Shown here piece after piece: positions 1 through 10,395 of a DNA stretch of 64,000 bases (the first letter of the stretch is position 1; the number at the start of each line of letters is the position of its first letter). The notes under the pieces are model-generated. The model was given only the letters and a program-made list of their open reading frames with translations. It had not been told where the DNA came from and ran no database searches. Both the position numbers and the translations under genes were made by a program. This DNA is from Saprospiraceae bacterium (GTDB lineage: Bacteria; Bacteroidota; Bacteroidia; Chitinophagales; Saprospiraceae), in the NCBI GenBank assembly GCA_016715405.1, contig JADKAE010000050.1, forward strand, positions 1 to 64,000, written 5' to 3'.

Positions 1-1510
1 CCGCGCCTACCCGTGCGCATCGGCATCATCGACTCCGAAATCGCGCAAAACGAAATGGGGCAACGTCGACCTGGCAGGTGGGTATATTCCCCGCATTTAT
101 TGGACTTCCTAACCTGGCCAGCTCGCGGTAATCCACCTCAACCGAAGGCAAAACTACATGAGCCTGTATTTTGCTGATGCTGGCCACCGTAGCTCGCGTA
201 AAATTCAAGCGGAAGAAAAAAGACGAAGATTTATTGGATTGATGTATCTGATTCTCTTTTGCGGGCATTTTGCACCATTGCGCCTTCCCGAAAGACACTG
301 AAGAATTTTATCGGATATCGGGTCGCGACGGCTACAACCAATTTTACCGTTGCTAACTAAGCTACGGGCAGCTGGTCAACCAGGCCACCAAAAGGCTACC
401 GGGAAGTGGTGCGTGTAGAAAATGTGGATACGAAAAATGGAATTGCTCTACTGTTCTACCGACGCTTCTCCGCCTGAAAGGCAATTATATGCGGTCATTA
501 CTGACGGTAGCGGTGCGTTTTCTCCGCGCAGGCTGAGGGACGCTACCGCATCAATAATATGTCGCCCAACGTTTCGTACAAACATCGATAACCACCCGAG
601 CGTAAATCGCTGCTGGCAGGTAGAGCTCCGCGCTACTGACGGCAGATTGATAAAAGTATTAGAAGCCAAACGAAAACACGTACAAACTCTTGCAAAACCA
701 ACGCCTTACGTGCCCCAAAGTGAATTACCGTGCAAATCACTACTACGGACGGGCAGGCCATTGATATTCACTTCCTCGTCAAACCGCGCTCGATTTCGAT
801 GCGCAAAAAATATCCATTGGTGGTGTCGATTTACGGCGCTCCCGGCGCGCAATCGGTATACAACGAATTTGGCGCCAGCGCCTGGGAGCAATACCTGGCG
901 CAGCAGGGTTACGTGGTGGTGAGCGTCAACAACCGCGGCAGCGGCCGATACGGCCAGAAATTCAGCGAAGTGGTGTGCGAAAAATTGGAAGTATATGAAA
1001 GTTCGGACTTTACAGCAAACGCCAAATATCTGACTGGAAAATTCCCGTGGATCGACAATACGCGAACGGCCATTCAGGGGCACAGTTACGGCGGGTTCAC
1101 TTCGGTGCTATGCCCATGCTACCCACCCGGGGTGTTTCCAGGTACGTATCGTTGCGGCGCCGGCAACTGATCAGCGGCTTTACGACAACACAGCATGCCG
1201 AGCGCTAAGTATGGGTTTGTTGCCTGAAAACGATGAGAAATATAAAAACTCGGCGCCTACCACCTTTGCCCAAACCTGGAGGGCAAGATGCCGCTGGTAT
1301 CTTGTTCCATGGACGACAACCCCCACGTGGCCAACACTTTCCAGTTGCTGCGCCCTGCTCGATGCTGGGCAAAGACGTCGACCTCCGCATTTATCTCGCC
1401 GGGCGACCGGCAGCGTGGCGTATGATTTTCTTAGAGCCAGCGTGCTCCTTCAAAAAACTTTACTTCGATTATTTGAGATGCATTTGAAGGGCAAATTGCG
1501 TTGGAAAACG
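1..1510 (+). pseudogene. DPP-IV-like S9 serine peptidase, 5'-truncated and frameshifted
   Basis: This is the C-terminal part of a prolyl oligopeptidase/dipeptidyl peptidase IV (S9B) protein, a secreted or periplasmic enzyme that clips dipeptides after proline. Fragments in all three forward frames line up in the usual order: the propeller phrase VRIGIIDSEIA at the left edge, then YIPRIYWT, HLNRRQNYMSLYFADA and RDGYNQFY (about 80-345), and the catalytic domain from about 730. The nucleophile motif GHSYGGF lies near 1078-1098. The Asp-loop remnant MDDNPHVANTFQLL lies near 1308-1350, and the AGR...YDF remnant near 1400-1430 marks the expected His loop, although that His itself is not readable. 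At least six frame changes are needed, so it cannot be translated as written. I think base-calling error near a contig end is likelier than real decay. The family call is firm; the 3' end is approximate. Confidence 0.8.
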
Positions 1511-1539
1511 GTCAAAAATCGCGTGGCGCATAGCCTCCC

Positions 1540-2153
1540 GGTAGCGGGATTTTGGGCGGTTAGCGGAATCAGTGATGGCGGTATTACCCCCAGCACCGCC
1601 TCTGGGATGCCTGCTTTTTTGTTCATCTGGAAGCACGTCCCGGAGCCTTGCTCTACGATCCTATTTTGAATGCTTTGCCCCCGTAGATTTGCCGGGGCCG
1701 ATATTCGTATTGGATTGCGGCGCCGGTAGTTTACGCCATAATCAGGTCTTCGCTGACGCCTACGGTACTCGCGTATCCATTTTCTTACAGGCTATGTTCT
1801 CCTGTTGCTCACGCGGATACGCACTTTGTGGATCACGCCGCTTGACCCGCCCCCGGCCTTGGTTCGGCTTGTCGACCCGCTTAAGTTAGTATTATACGGC
1901 GGTATTCCTGGTTACCAGGGATCTAGTTTTTTTTTCGTGTGGCGTACGGCTACGGCTTTCCTGGATACCAATGCCTGCCCTCAAAGATCGGGAAAAAGGG
2001 TTTCCGGGGTGGTTGGTTGTGTTGATGGTCATTGGCTTGCTTTTGCAGCATATCCATTACGCTGTAGATATTGTAGTTTTTTTTGGTTTGGCATTTTACC
2101 TTTGTGCAAAAGCTACGGCAAAGTTGATTCCTTTGGCTTGGCGGGCAAAATGA
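1540..2153 (+). pseudogene. PAP2-superfamily lipid phosphatase-like membrane protein, frameshifted
   Basis: Pieces in different frames resemble the PAP2_C/sphingomyelin-synthase-like family of integral-membrane lipid phosphatases. A phrase HLEARPGALLYDPILNALPP can be assembled near 1625-1680. A hydrophobic stretch followed by RIRTLWITPLDPPP lies at about 1808-1855. A TATAFL remnant near 1945 stands where the family has an SGHTAT catalytic motif; the SGH itself is not readable. LLQHIHYAVDIVV near 2040-2080 carries the second catalytic His with the following Asp. The last fragment ends with a stop at 2151-2153, six bases before the next start codon, which suggests one transcript with the acetyltransferase-like gene. 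The start is uncertain. The identification rests on motif order only. Confidence 0.45.
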
Positions 2154-2159
2154 AAATCC

Positions 2160-3294
2160 ATGACGGTAACTATCCGGCTAGTAAACACGCGCAGCGATCT
2201 GCGTACTTCCATATTTATCTTCCTGCGCACATCTGGCAGAAACCATAGCAATTGGCTGCCTCCGATCTATATGGACGAATGGACTTATCAGCAATTCCAA
2301 AAAACAAAGCTTTCTCTTGGGCAAGATACCTGTTTGTCAATAGCCTACAAAGATGGCAAGCCAGCAGGTCGTATTATGGGCATCATCAACCGCACCTACA
2401 ACGAACTCCAAGGTGAAAAACTGCCGTGCGTTTTGAGCATTTCGACCGCTACGACGACGCTGGCGCAGCCGCCCATGTCTTGCTGCATACCGCATAAAGA
2501 ATGGGGAAAAAAGCAAAAGGTATGACTGAAATAGTAGGGCCCTTCGGTTTTCTGATAGCACCCCTGAGGGCCTCCAGGTCGAAGGTTTTGACAAATTCAC
2601 CATACTCGTTCCGTTCGGTAAGCGCCTTATTTGCCGGCATTGGTAGCCCATAGCCATTATGAGAAAAAAATCGATTGCCCTTGATTTTATCATCGATATC
2701 TGTAACGGTAATCCCTGATTTTTATCCGCGTATTTGTTGAACGCGTGAAGCGGAACTCCAATTTCCAACCTCAAAGAATTCCAGAAAAACCAGCGAGCTC
2801 AAGCCCTACATCGGCCTCAAAAGGTCTTTTACCAATCAACGACGCTTATAAAGATATTCCACTGACAGCCCCTCGACGACCGGGAGATCAAAGAAATGGT
2901 AGACCGATACCTGATGCTGGCGTTTTCGATCCGCGTTTTGTCAGCAAGTAGTGCTCGACGAAACGGGACGGGTTATCGCCTTTAGAAAGGGGCTTCCCAA
3001 TACGACTAAAGGCATTCAGAAAGCTAGGGGCCAATTGTCTCTTCTTGGGTCATGTATATTTGGCGAGCAGCCAAAAACTAAACAACTCGATTCCAATGTT
3101 GGGAGCTATAGCATGAGGCGGCAACACGCGGTCGCGGCCTGGATATTCTGATGGGTTGGAAAATGATAGGAAAGCGCTCTGCCAGGAGCTGGCATTGACA
3201 CTCTGGAGACTCTAATTGTGCCTGAAACTAAATTCCCGCATGCTGGCAGGGTCATGAGAAGATGGGGGCGAAGCTGCAAGGGTTTAGGTGGTAG
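2160..3294 (+). pseudogene. GNAT-like acetyltransferase family protein, frameshifted
   Basis: This looks like a roughly 375-residue GNAT-fold protein family common in Bacteroidota, whose substrate I do not know. The start at 2160 gives an N-terminus of the type MTVTIRLVNTRSDLR. It is followed in shifted frames by NHSNWLPPIYMDEWTY, DGKPAGRIMGIINRTYNEL, TEIVGPFGFSDSTPEGLQVEGF, a KKIDCLDFIIDI-like segment, RVKRNSNFQ, IKEMVDRYLML, VVLDETGRVIAF, TKGIQKARGQL and GRGLDILMGWKMI. The G-R-G-L-D stretch fits the acyl-CoA loop region. The frame ending EKMGAKLQGFRW reaches a stop at 3292-3294, giving a normal length. At least seven frame changes are needed. It follows the PAP2-like gene closely. Confidence 0.65.
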
Positions 3295-3362
3295 GAAGGG
3301 ATTCAAGGAGGGGGAGAGGGTATGAGAGGGAGAGAGATAGACGGAATCTAATAAATTTTTAT

Positions 3363-4067
3363 ATGCGAGCAATTGCATTGTTATTATTGTTTTGCCATTT
3401 TTTGCCAATGGCCAGTTGAGAGGCGACCGTGATTTTTTATGATCAAGTAACTCTGCTTGCCAAAGGAGAAGATTGTGGCTTTGAGTGTGAAAACGCTATC
3501 GGCGGATGACTTCACCGTTGGATTGATTGACCTGCCAAAGACAAAAAGTGATGCTTAATGGCGAGAGCCATTCGATGAATACGCTACATGCCTACACGGC
3601 AGGTCTGGGCTTTTCACCTTTGCCTGCAAGATTTTCGCACCCTCGTGCTGGAGATGCCCTATTCCACCAACGCTTATATCAATGCCCATATCAACGGGGA
3701 TGCAGCAGAGGGCGAAAAGCCTTATGACCTATCTGCGCGTTTTTTGATGCAAAAGAAAAACCAGTGGATTTTTAAATCAATTGCGAGATCGGAACCGGCA
3801 ATATCCTGACAAGAAGATTTACAGTCGCGTGTTCCGACGTGGAGCAAGAGCATCAGCCTTTCCCTGAAAAATGTTTCTGTGCCCTTTTCAACCAGATTGG
3901 GACAGACAGGATTTGGCACCCAAAGTGAGAGCGGCGCGTTCAACAACCCTGGGATCCCCGTCTGTATGGATCTTCGCTGATTCAGTTGGCGCCTGCCGAT
4001 ACCCGGCTGGGTTGATAGGCCGTTTATCGACAAACTGTTTGTGCTACATGTCTTTGAAAAACTTTAA
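3363..4067 (+). pseudogene. Unidentified secreted protein, frameshifted
   Basis: I do not recognise this gene. An ATG at 3363 opens a strongly hydrophobic N-terminus (RAIALLLLFCHFLPMAS) that looks like a signal peptide. Plausible coding segments follow in shifted frames: VIFYDQVTLLAKGEDCGFEC, LEMPYSTNAYINAHINGD, KPYDLSARFLMQKKNQWIFKS, KSISLSLKNVSVPFSTRLGQ, TGFGTQSESGAFNNPGIPVC and RPFIDKLFVLHVFEKL. The last ends in a stop at 4065-4067. The total would be about 235 residues. Codon usage and direction agree with the genes before it. No motif suggests a function. Confidence 0.3.
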
Positions 4068-4069
4068 GG

Positions 4070-4740
4070 CCTTTTACTTTACGGCTTTGGTGAAAATAGA
4101 AGAGCAAAGGCGAAGAAAAGGATTTCCTTGTTTATGGAAGCTCGCGTGGTACAAATACTCGGTAATCTTACAGAAGATGCTTTTTCGGCGGCCTGATGAA
4201 AAATACCAAAAGCCATTCCGTGGGGCGGAGCTGCGCATACCCGACTTACTTCAACCGGAGGGCACGGATTTTCCGCATTGCGAAGGTTGGAAATTAGCGC
4301 ACGGTGCTTACCTTTTACGAAAGGGCAAATATTATCGGTCAAATCTTGTTAATTGGCGGGTTTATCGGTGCTGGGCCTCCTGTTGCGCCAACCAGGCCTA
4401 CCTTCAAACGGCACTCGATCAATTTGAGAAAGTCTGGTAGAGGCATGGAAATCCTGTGTGAGTTCGTATTCCTCCGACCGGTTTTTGTTAATTGACGACC
4501 CTACGGAAATGACCAGGGCGGTATTTACTAAATTCAAAAATGTAACGATCGCCCTGTTATTTTTAAAGGTGGCACTCATTATGCAAAAATAGGGAAAAGA
4601 ACCCGGCGATGAAAATGGATGAGGTATGGCAGGATTATTACGGATTTGATCACATACTGGCATTTCCAGGTGCGACGCTTTTTGAGTATAAAGAAGTTTA
4701 CCTTTTAATAAAAAACGATACAGCAATGATCTACAAAACA
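4070..4740. other. Unresolved, probably coding, strand uncertain
   Basis: This stretch has open segments on both strands but none is convincing. On the plus strand, fragments such as ALVKIEEQRRRK, YGSSRGTQILGNLTEDAFSAA and ILLIGGFIGAG read like protein with a hydrophobic helix. On the minus strand, a 130-codon frame (4349-4741) is also open. The frame breaks seen on both sides make a decision impossible here. A sigma-54-like promoter match at 4570-4585 lies within it. Confidence 0.2.
4570..4585 (+). promoter_or_regulatory. Possible sigma-54 (-24/-12) promoter
   Basis: TGGCACTCATTATGCA matches the RpoN consensus TGGCACG-N4-TTGCA at 10 of 12 defined positions, with the GG and GC dinucleotides exactly 10 bases apart. 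It faces the thioredoxin-like lipoprotein start at 4743. RpoN itself is encoded in this window (24690-26235). The surrounding sequence is of low quality and a chance match is possible. Confidence 0.25.
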
Positions 4741-4742
4741 TA

Positions 4743-5285
4743 TGGTACTCTCAGCACCTGCTATCATTATTGCAGCCTGCGCCGGCACAAAAAACAGGGC
4801 ATGACAACGGCTACGATCGTCAACAGCGGTGACGTCGCACGAAAAACGAGCCTATCCTGCTGGGGCGTATAAACCGGGAGGGGTCACCCTAGGCAATTTA
4901 CGCTGCCTGGTTTAACAAGGAATACAAAATAGCCACCGCGTTGATGAAAGCGCTCGAGCCTGCCGGCAGCAAGCCCAAAGGTGCTGACCGTGCTGGTGTT
5001 CAGCGGGCACCTGCAGCGAAGATAGCCAGCGCGAAGTGCCACGGCTATTCAAAATAGCGGATTACCTGGATTTTGCAGATAAAACATACAACTCATAAGC
5101 CTCGACAACCACCCTGACCGCTACAAGCAAGGCCCAAATCGCGAAGAGAGCAGGGTTACAGTTATTGAGCGCTGGAAAGGCGACTGTCATTTAAGCGACG
5201 GCAAAGAACTGGGGCCGTATCAGGAATATACCCAGAGTATCGTTCGAGGCTGACATGGCGGCTATTTTGGCAAAATATGGTCGGG
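4743..5285 (+). pseudogene. Thioredoxin-fold lipoprotein, frameshifted
   Basis: The ATG at 4743 begins a lipoprotein-like signal (VLSAPAIIIAACAGTK) with an I-A-A-C lipobox, so the protein would be lipid-anchored. In shifted frames it continues with YAAWFNKEYKIATALMKAL, VLTVLVFSG, TCSEDSQREVPRLFKIADY, LDFADKTYN, LISLDNHPDRYKQGPNREE, and DGKELG-Y-EYTQS followed by DMAAILAK. These correspond to the thioredoxin-fold strand before the active site, the active-site turn, and the cis-Pro-side strand of a family usually annotated as thioredoxin family protein. The active-site Trp-Cys pair is not readable cleanly; only T-C-S-E-D is seen. The function would be disulphide or thiol chemistry at the membrane. 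Several indels are present. Confidence 0.5.
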
Positions 5286-5409
5286 CCGCCGGTGGCGCGA
5301 CCATCAGGTGGAAATTGTCTTTAAACAACTTGATAGCGATAGCCAGCAGGATGGATACTGAATATCTTCAAAAGTAGCACTCAAAGCGCCTTCTTCGCCG
5401 AGGAGTTTA

Positions 5410-5875
5410 CCCAGCCTGTCAGACGAGCGCAGTAATTATAGGTATACAAAGAGAATACCGAGTACTACCCCTAATTGAATATCTACCACCCGGTATTTGG
5501 CTTTAGTGAAATGATCGTCGTTAGGCGCGCCGGCCCCGGCAATAAGCGGGAACGCCACCGGCACAACTGACCCAGAGTTGGCAGCCGCGCTGTCGCGGAA
5601 AATGCGGATGCCGAGCATCATCTCCATGCCGATGAGGAATAGCACCCGCGAGCCTCGCCAACGCAAATGACTGCACATCGATGCCACGTGACGGATGAGC
5701 GCTTCGCCAGCAGAGGAAAAAACGGTCGCGAGCGCCAACGCCGCCAGCGACGCTTTGCCGGATTCGATCTGTATGCCCCTTTTTGGATGTCGACCTTGTA
5801 CGGCAGTGAGCCCACGATGTCGATCACCGAAACAAGATCAGCGATACGGAGATGTAGTTCTTTAAAATTGACCAT
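5410..5875 (-). pseudogene. MarC-family integral membrane protein, frameshifted
   Basis: A start at 5875 on the minus strand gives VNFKELHLRIADLVSVIDIVGSLP, typical of the first helix of MarC proteins. Shifted-frame pieces then read VLFLIGMEMMLGIRIFRD, SGSVVPVAFPLIAGAGAP and KYRVVDIQLGVVLGILFVYL. These are the conserved helices of the MarC/NAAT family, multi-pass inner-membrane proteins of debated transport function. The distal end near 5410 is not clear, and the usual length of about 200 residues would extend slightly further. It lies directly downstream of the TauE/SafE-like fragment on the same strand. Confidence 0.55.
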
Positions 5876-5884
5876 CAGCCTGGT

Positions 5885-6300
5885 GGGAATACCCTATGCA
5901 AATTAAACATTTTGAAGATGGCTACTGTCACCACGGCTATCAATGGCGCGGTACCCAGATGTTGGCTTTTGTGCGGGTGGTAGCGGTGCCGGCGGTAAAA
6001 CAACCGCCGGCGGTTTGTCCGATGGCCATCAGGGCGCCCAGCTTCCACTCTACTTCTCCGTTCCACGCAAATATCAGGATAGCCAGGAAGGTATACAAGC
6101 CCACCACGGCCGATTTAACTGCGTTGCTGTCGGTAAGGCTGTAGCGGGCGCCGAGCACCATAGCAGCCAGGAAAAAGATGCCCATGCCCATCTGGATAAA
6201 GCCGCCATAAAATCCCAGCGCCAGAAAGACGGGCGTAGTGATCCAGGGAGAAATGACGTGCGGTGAAAATGGCTTGGTGCAGCTATCATTTTCTTGCCTT
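5885..6300 (-). pseudogene. TauE/SafE (TSUP) family membrane protein, C-terminal half, frameshifted
   Basis: On the minus strand the phrase TPVFLALGFYGGFIQMGMGI runs on, through one frame change, into FFLAAMVLGARYSLTDSNAVKS, VVGLYTFLAILIFAWNGEVEW, KLGALMAIGQTAGG and AVVTVAIFKMFN. This is the second half of a sulfite-exporter/TSUP family permease: a G-F-I-Q helix, an N-A-V-K helix and a closing helix pair. The N-terminal half should lie above 6300, but I cannot recognise it there, so the gene is either scrambled by errors or truncated. The substrate is unknown for this branch of the family. Confidence 0.55.
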
Positions 6301-6722
6301 ACTTGTGCATCACCAGCAAAGCATGGCCACCAAAGCAGTGCTTAAAGCACTCCTCCCTGAATTGCTCGCTGCCTGCAATAGTTAAGTCATCCAGATACCC
6401 ACCAATGCCCCCAGGTAGTGATGGCAAGATCCCTTTACCCGCTTTGCGATAATTCAGCCGGCCGCCGCGGTAAAACACATACTGCGCTGGCCGCGCCTTC
6501 TCGGTAAAGATTCCGATGCGGTTGGCGTCGAAGTGGCTATATTGCTCGCGGGCCCAGCAACTTCGGTGGAACTGTGAGGGTTATCGCCGAGCCGTTGCCA
6601 GCGCGGTATCGATATGTCTCGGGCCAGGTGCTACCGGCAATGGCAACGAGGTAGTGGTACCATTCCATACAAACAATTGGCGCCGGTTTTGACGGCGGGG
6701 AGCAAAGGTGGTGATTTCATTG
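6301..6722 (-). other. Unresolved coding-like stretch on the minus strand
   Basis: Reading the minus strand from about 6720 gives coding-like fragments such as REQYSHFDANRIGIFTEKAR, PAQYVFYRGGRLNYRK, GGYLDDLTIAGSEQFREE and CFKHCFGGHALLVMHK. I do not recognise a family. It could be an independent gene or the damaged upstream part of the TSUP-like gene. No start codon can be chosen. Confidence 0.2.
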
Positions 6723-6725
6723 AGG

Positions 6726-6769
6726 GTTAGTAGGTTTAGTAGGGTCACTTTAGTAGGCTTAGTTTTAGG
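6726..6769. repeat. Low-complexity direct repeat, TTTAGTAGG type
   Basis: Four to five imperfect copies of a TTTAGTAGG-like unit lie head to tail (TTAGTAGG, TTTAGTAGGG, TTTAGTAGG, TTAGTTTTAGG). The run lies in the gap between two minus-strand coding-like regions. It resembles other intergenic phrase-like repeats in this window (21279-21321, 22440-22560, 24548-24680). Confidence 0.6.
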
Positions 6770-7040
6770 AGAACAAATTTGGGAAAATAGATGGTTTGAT
6801 TTTCAATTAATTCACTTAGGTCAAAACTGTTGACGTTGTAAGTACTAAACGCCATTGCCAGATAATTCAGGATGTGCTTACTGGGAGTAGATAAATGGCT
6901 GTTTGACGCCCGGGTAAGTTGGTTTGTTAAATAAATAGGGCTCCGTCCACGTGCCTCGAGACTATCTTGCCATTCTAACGCTGATCTCAGGTTTCAAAAC
7001 CCGTAAGACTGGATTTTGAATATTTTTTTAAATTGTTTTA
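6770..7040. other. Noncoding gap, no recognisable gene
   Basis: This gap, with the repeat just to its left, contains no frame I can support. It is AT-rich and holds short open frames only. Confidence 0.4.
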
Positions 7041-7770
7041 TCAAAATGAACTTTGAATAATCCAGACGCCGATAAATAAAGTTGCCGGGAAGGGATATTT
7101 TGTTTTTCTATTTATCCATTCGCGATTAATGCACCATTCGGGATTTTTGATATTTCCGGAATAGGCATCATCTATTTTCCATCTCAAGGCATAGACTTCG
7201 TGAGAAGAGGTCTGACAGCGCTGAATGCATAGCAGATATTGTTCGTCTTTGAGGACTGCCGCAGAGCCGGCGATGTAGCCGTAGGTTTCCGGTCCTTCGA
7301 TATATTGTATTTGCCACTTGGAAGGATCGTCGTGTGGATTTGAAATTAATACCATGTACCACCCTGCCGCTTCAAATCCGAGTCCTGTTTTTATCGCTTT
7401 TCTTTTATTAAAAATAACTGCTTGTCTTTAATCATCGTTCCACGTCCGGTCCTAAAACCAATATTTACCGGAGATGAAAAAGCGCGCGGTTTCTTTTTGA
7501 CTTATCCCAATAAAATTTAACGGAAGCATTATTTAAATTGTAGCCCCCTGGATGGCTATACTATTTCTGATAAAACGGACTTTTTCTGGATTGGGAAGAA
7601 TCCAGGCAAATAAAGGAGTCGCTAAAGCCACAATACCTTGCCATTTTCAAGGTCGATCAGCGCGGCGTTGTCAGCGCCGCGCCAAAGGGAATCTTTGGTA
7701 AAAAGGTGGAGTGATCGGCTGTTTCTGGCGGTGATGATGTACTGCGAGGTGTCTATTTCTGGCAGAGGCA
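7041..7770 (-). pseudogene. Unidentified protein with repeat-like strands, frameshifted
   Basis: Minus-strand fragments read in order TSQYIITARNSRSLHLFTKD, SLWRGADNAALIDLENGKVLW, GTMIKDKQLFLIKE, GLGFEAAGWYMVLISNPHDD, PSKWQIQYIEGPETYGYIAG, SAAVLKDEQYLLCIQ and SSHEVYALRWKIDDAYSGNI. Phrases such as ALIDLENGKVLW and the alternation of short strands suggest a beta-propeller or PQQ-like fold, but this is a guess. The longest uninterrupted piece (7041-7355) ends with a stop at 7041. At least four frame changes are present. I do not know its function. Confidence 0.3.
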
Positions 7771-7901
7771 GGAGATAGGGAGTAGGGGATATAGGGTATC
7801 AATTGCTTATGAGCATCGTTACTATTTAACTCGGCAGCCAGCACTCAGTAAAAATCTTCCCTCCTCTCCCTCTCTCCTTCCCACACTCCCCCTCTGTCAC
7901 C

Positions 7902-10112
7902 TCACCGCCCCAACGGCCTTTCTATTTCCTTAGCAAACGTAGCCAACACCTCTGCCAGAATATCGATTTGGGGCTGCACCTGATCCCATTGGCGTTGTTC
8001 TATAGCTGCGCACGGCGGGCAGCGTTTTTTACGCCATAGCTGCATTGGCGGGGGCGTAAATGTGGTGCTTGAGTATACCAGGCGCCCGGGCAAACCGGGC
8101 GAGCGGGTGAGGGCGCGTTCCATATTTTTGAGGAGTTGGTTGAGCACGGCGGCTTTTTCCTTGGTCATTTGGCTATTGGCCAGGGCTTTTTCATAGGCGG
8201 CTGACTGGTCCTTTAGGCGTGCCATGGCGTTTTGTAGCGGGGCGAACTTGAAATAGGGCACCTCGTCTTTGGCGCCGGCACGATAAACGTCAGGGTGGGG
8301 TCGGCGGCGTATTTATAGTGGCCTTCGCGGATGAGGCGGTTTTGTTTTTGCGTTTGTTCGCGCATATTGTCGGCCATCTTCACGAGGTCTTCCACATAAC
8401 CGCCGATGGTTTGTGCGCTGTTTTGAAACTCCAGGGGCAGGTATTCGGCATTGGCCAGGCGCAGGGTGGTTCTGCCGGCGACTTTCACCAGCGCCACGCC
8501 GTAGTGGAAGCCGGGGCCTTTGAAACGGGTGAAGTGGTCGGTGGAGTCGTAGATCGTGTGGTATTCGCCGCCGTCGTCTTCGCCGCCAAAACCCTGATTA
8601 AAAGCGGCGATGCCCAGGTGTTGGATGAAGGGCGTATAATCGGAGCCCGAACCCATGGCGCCGAGTTTGAAAGTTTTGGGTTCGGTTTTGCCGTCGACGA
8701 GGTCGCGGGCTTTGATGCGGTCGAAGATAGAGATGCCCGTTTGGGGGTCGGTAACCGAGCGGGTGATCTGGTCGAAAAATTTCTCCAGGGTATGCGAGCC
8801 CGAGGCGAACAAAAAACCGCGACCGTTGCCGTCGGTATTAATATAGGCCACCGCTTTTTGGGTCAATCTGTCGGCGTGGTGTTCAGCCCATTCCGTAGAG
8901 CCGAGCAGGCCGGGTTCTTCGGCGTCCCAGCCACAATATACTATGGTGCGTTTAGGGCGCCAGCCGGTTTTCGCCAGTTCGCTCACCGCGCGGGCTTCTT
9001 CCATCACAGCCACCATGCCGCTAATGGGGTCGCTGGCGCCGCTTTACCCAGGCGTCGGTGGTGGCTGCCACGGATGACCCAGTTCGTCGGGGTAATCGCC
9101 GCCTTTCATCATGGCGATCACATTATAGATGGGGGTCAACTTCCAGTCGAATTCCAGTTGGAGGTGCACCTTGGCAGGCCCGGGGCCGATGTGGTAGGTG
9201 ATAGGCAGGGCGCCGCGCCACGATTCGGGGGCGACGGGGCCGGACAGGGCTGCCAGCAGGGGTTCGGGCGTCGCCGTAAAGATGGGTAGAACGGGTATCG
9301 TCATGAGTGTAGTTGCGTCGGCTCTTTCGAGGCGTTTGGCGTCTTTAGTGGCGCCTATGCCGGGGGTGAGCGGATCGCCGGGATAAATGGGCATATCGAG
9401 CACCGAGCCGCGTTGTACGCCCTGGTCGTTTTTGAAGGCGCCTTTGGGGTAGACGTCGCCGTGGAAGTAGCCGTCTCCTTCGGGATCGGAATAAATCAGG
9501 CAGCCGATGGCGCCTTTTTCGGCGGCTACTTTGGGTTTGATGCCGCGCCAGGAGCCGCCGTATTTGGCGATCACGATTTTTCCTTTTACATCGATGCCGC
9601 GTTTTTCGAGTTCTTCGTAATCGGCCGGCACGCCGTACTCGACGAAGACGAGCTGCTGCCGTCAGCCGCCGCCGTCGGCGGAGAAGCAATTCCAGGTAGG
9701 CAGTTGTTCCTTAGTTTGCCCGAGGTGGCACTTCTTTAAAAGGCGGTTCTTGTAATACCGCCGTGTATTTAGTGGGGGAAATCAATTCGAGTTTGCGCAC
9801 TTTGGGTGTGGGTAATAATACGAAATATTCCTCCAGCCGGGTGTCATAACCCCAACTGCGGAATTTCGCCTCCATGAATTTGGCATTTTCCAGGCCGTAG
9901 GCCGAGCCGGGGTGGTGTGGACGGGCGGCCAGGCGTTTCATCCATTGGTCCTGGTTGGTCGTGGTGATATGCCGTCAAATTGCTGCTCCAATCTGATTCA
10001 GGGCCGAGGTTGTTTCCGAAAAGCCTCCATCAGGGGAGTGGATTGGGCAAAAAGGGCGGATTGCATGAGGCAACAAAGCAATAGAAGGCCGAGGGTGTTA
10101 AGCGTTCTTCAT
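7902..10112 (-). pseudogene. M28 family metallopeptidase, glutamate carboxypeptidase II-like, frameshifted
   Basis: This is a secreted zinc exopeptidase of the M28B/PSMA-like family with a PA domain and a transferrin-receptor-like dimerisation domain. An ATG at 10112 begins a signal peptide that, after one frame change, reads NTLGLLLLCCLMQSALFAQ. The PA-domain region includes YEELEKRGIDVKGKIVIAKY and LPITYHIGPGPAKVHLQLEF. The catalytic part shows the SDPISGM ligand region, DAEEPGLLGS (catalytic Glu plus ligand), INTDGNG and GEYHTIYDS (distal His ligand). The first His ligand segment, between 9044 and 9016, is broken by a frame change. The C-terminal 119-codon piece ends at 7902. At least four indels are visible. 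A normal protein of about 735 residues is implied. Confidence 0.85.
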
Positions 10113-10395
10113 AAAGCATTTTGAAGATGAGGAAGAAAGGTAAAATTAGTAAAATGCTATTGAATTGTATGGCAAGGATCTTTAATAACATAATAAGTCA
10201 CGGCATGCAAAATGTGTGAATTATATAAATAATTTTTGAAATTATATAATTTCATGTAATTAACAGAAATATATTCATGCGTAATGATATGTGAATAATG
10301 TAATTATTATGTGAAATTATATAACATATTACATAAATATAAAACAGAAATTACACTACATAAAAATATCATTCATTGCATAAAATAAACAGAAA
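10113..10395 (+). promoter_or_regulatory. AT-rich divergent intergenic region with repeated dyad motif
   Basis: This gap separates the divergently transcribed M28 peptidase and the adhesin gene and is far more AT-rich than its neighbours. TGAAATTATATAATTTCA at 10237-10254 is a perfect 18-bp palindrome. Related half-sites occur at about 10216-10228 (TGAATTATATAAA) and 10312-10324 (TGAAATTATATAA). Such spaced copies fit a regulator binding region or an AT-rich upstream element, but no known operator was recognised. Confidence 0.4.

Noticed and set aside
8318..9289. 323-codon plus-strand open frame
   Set aside because: It lies antisense to the M28 peptidase, whose catalytic motifs are clear on the minus strand, and its composition is that of a shadow frame.
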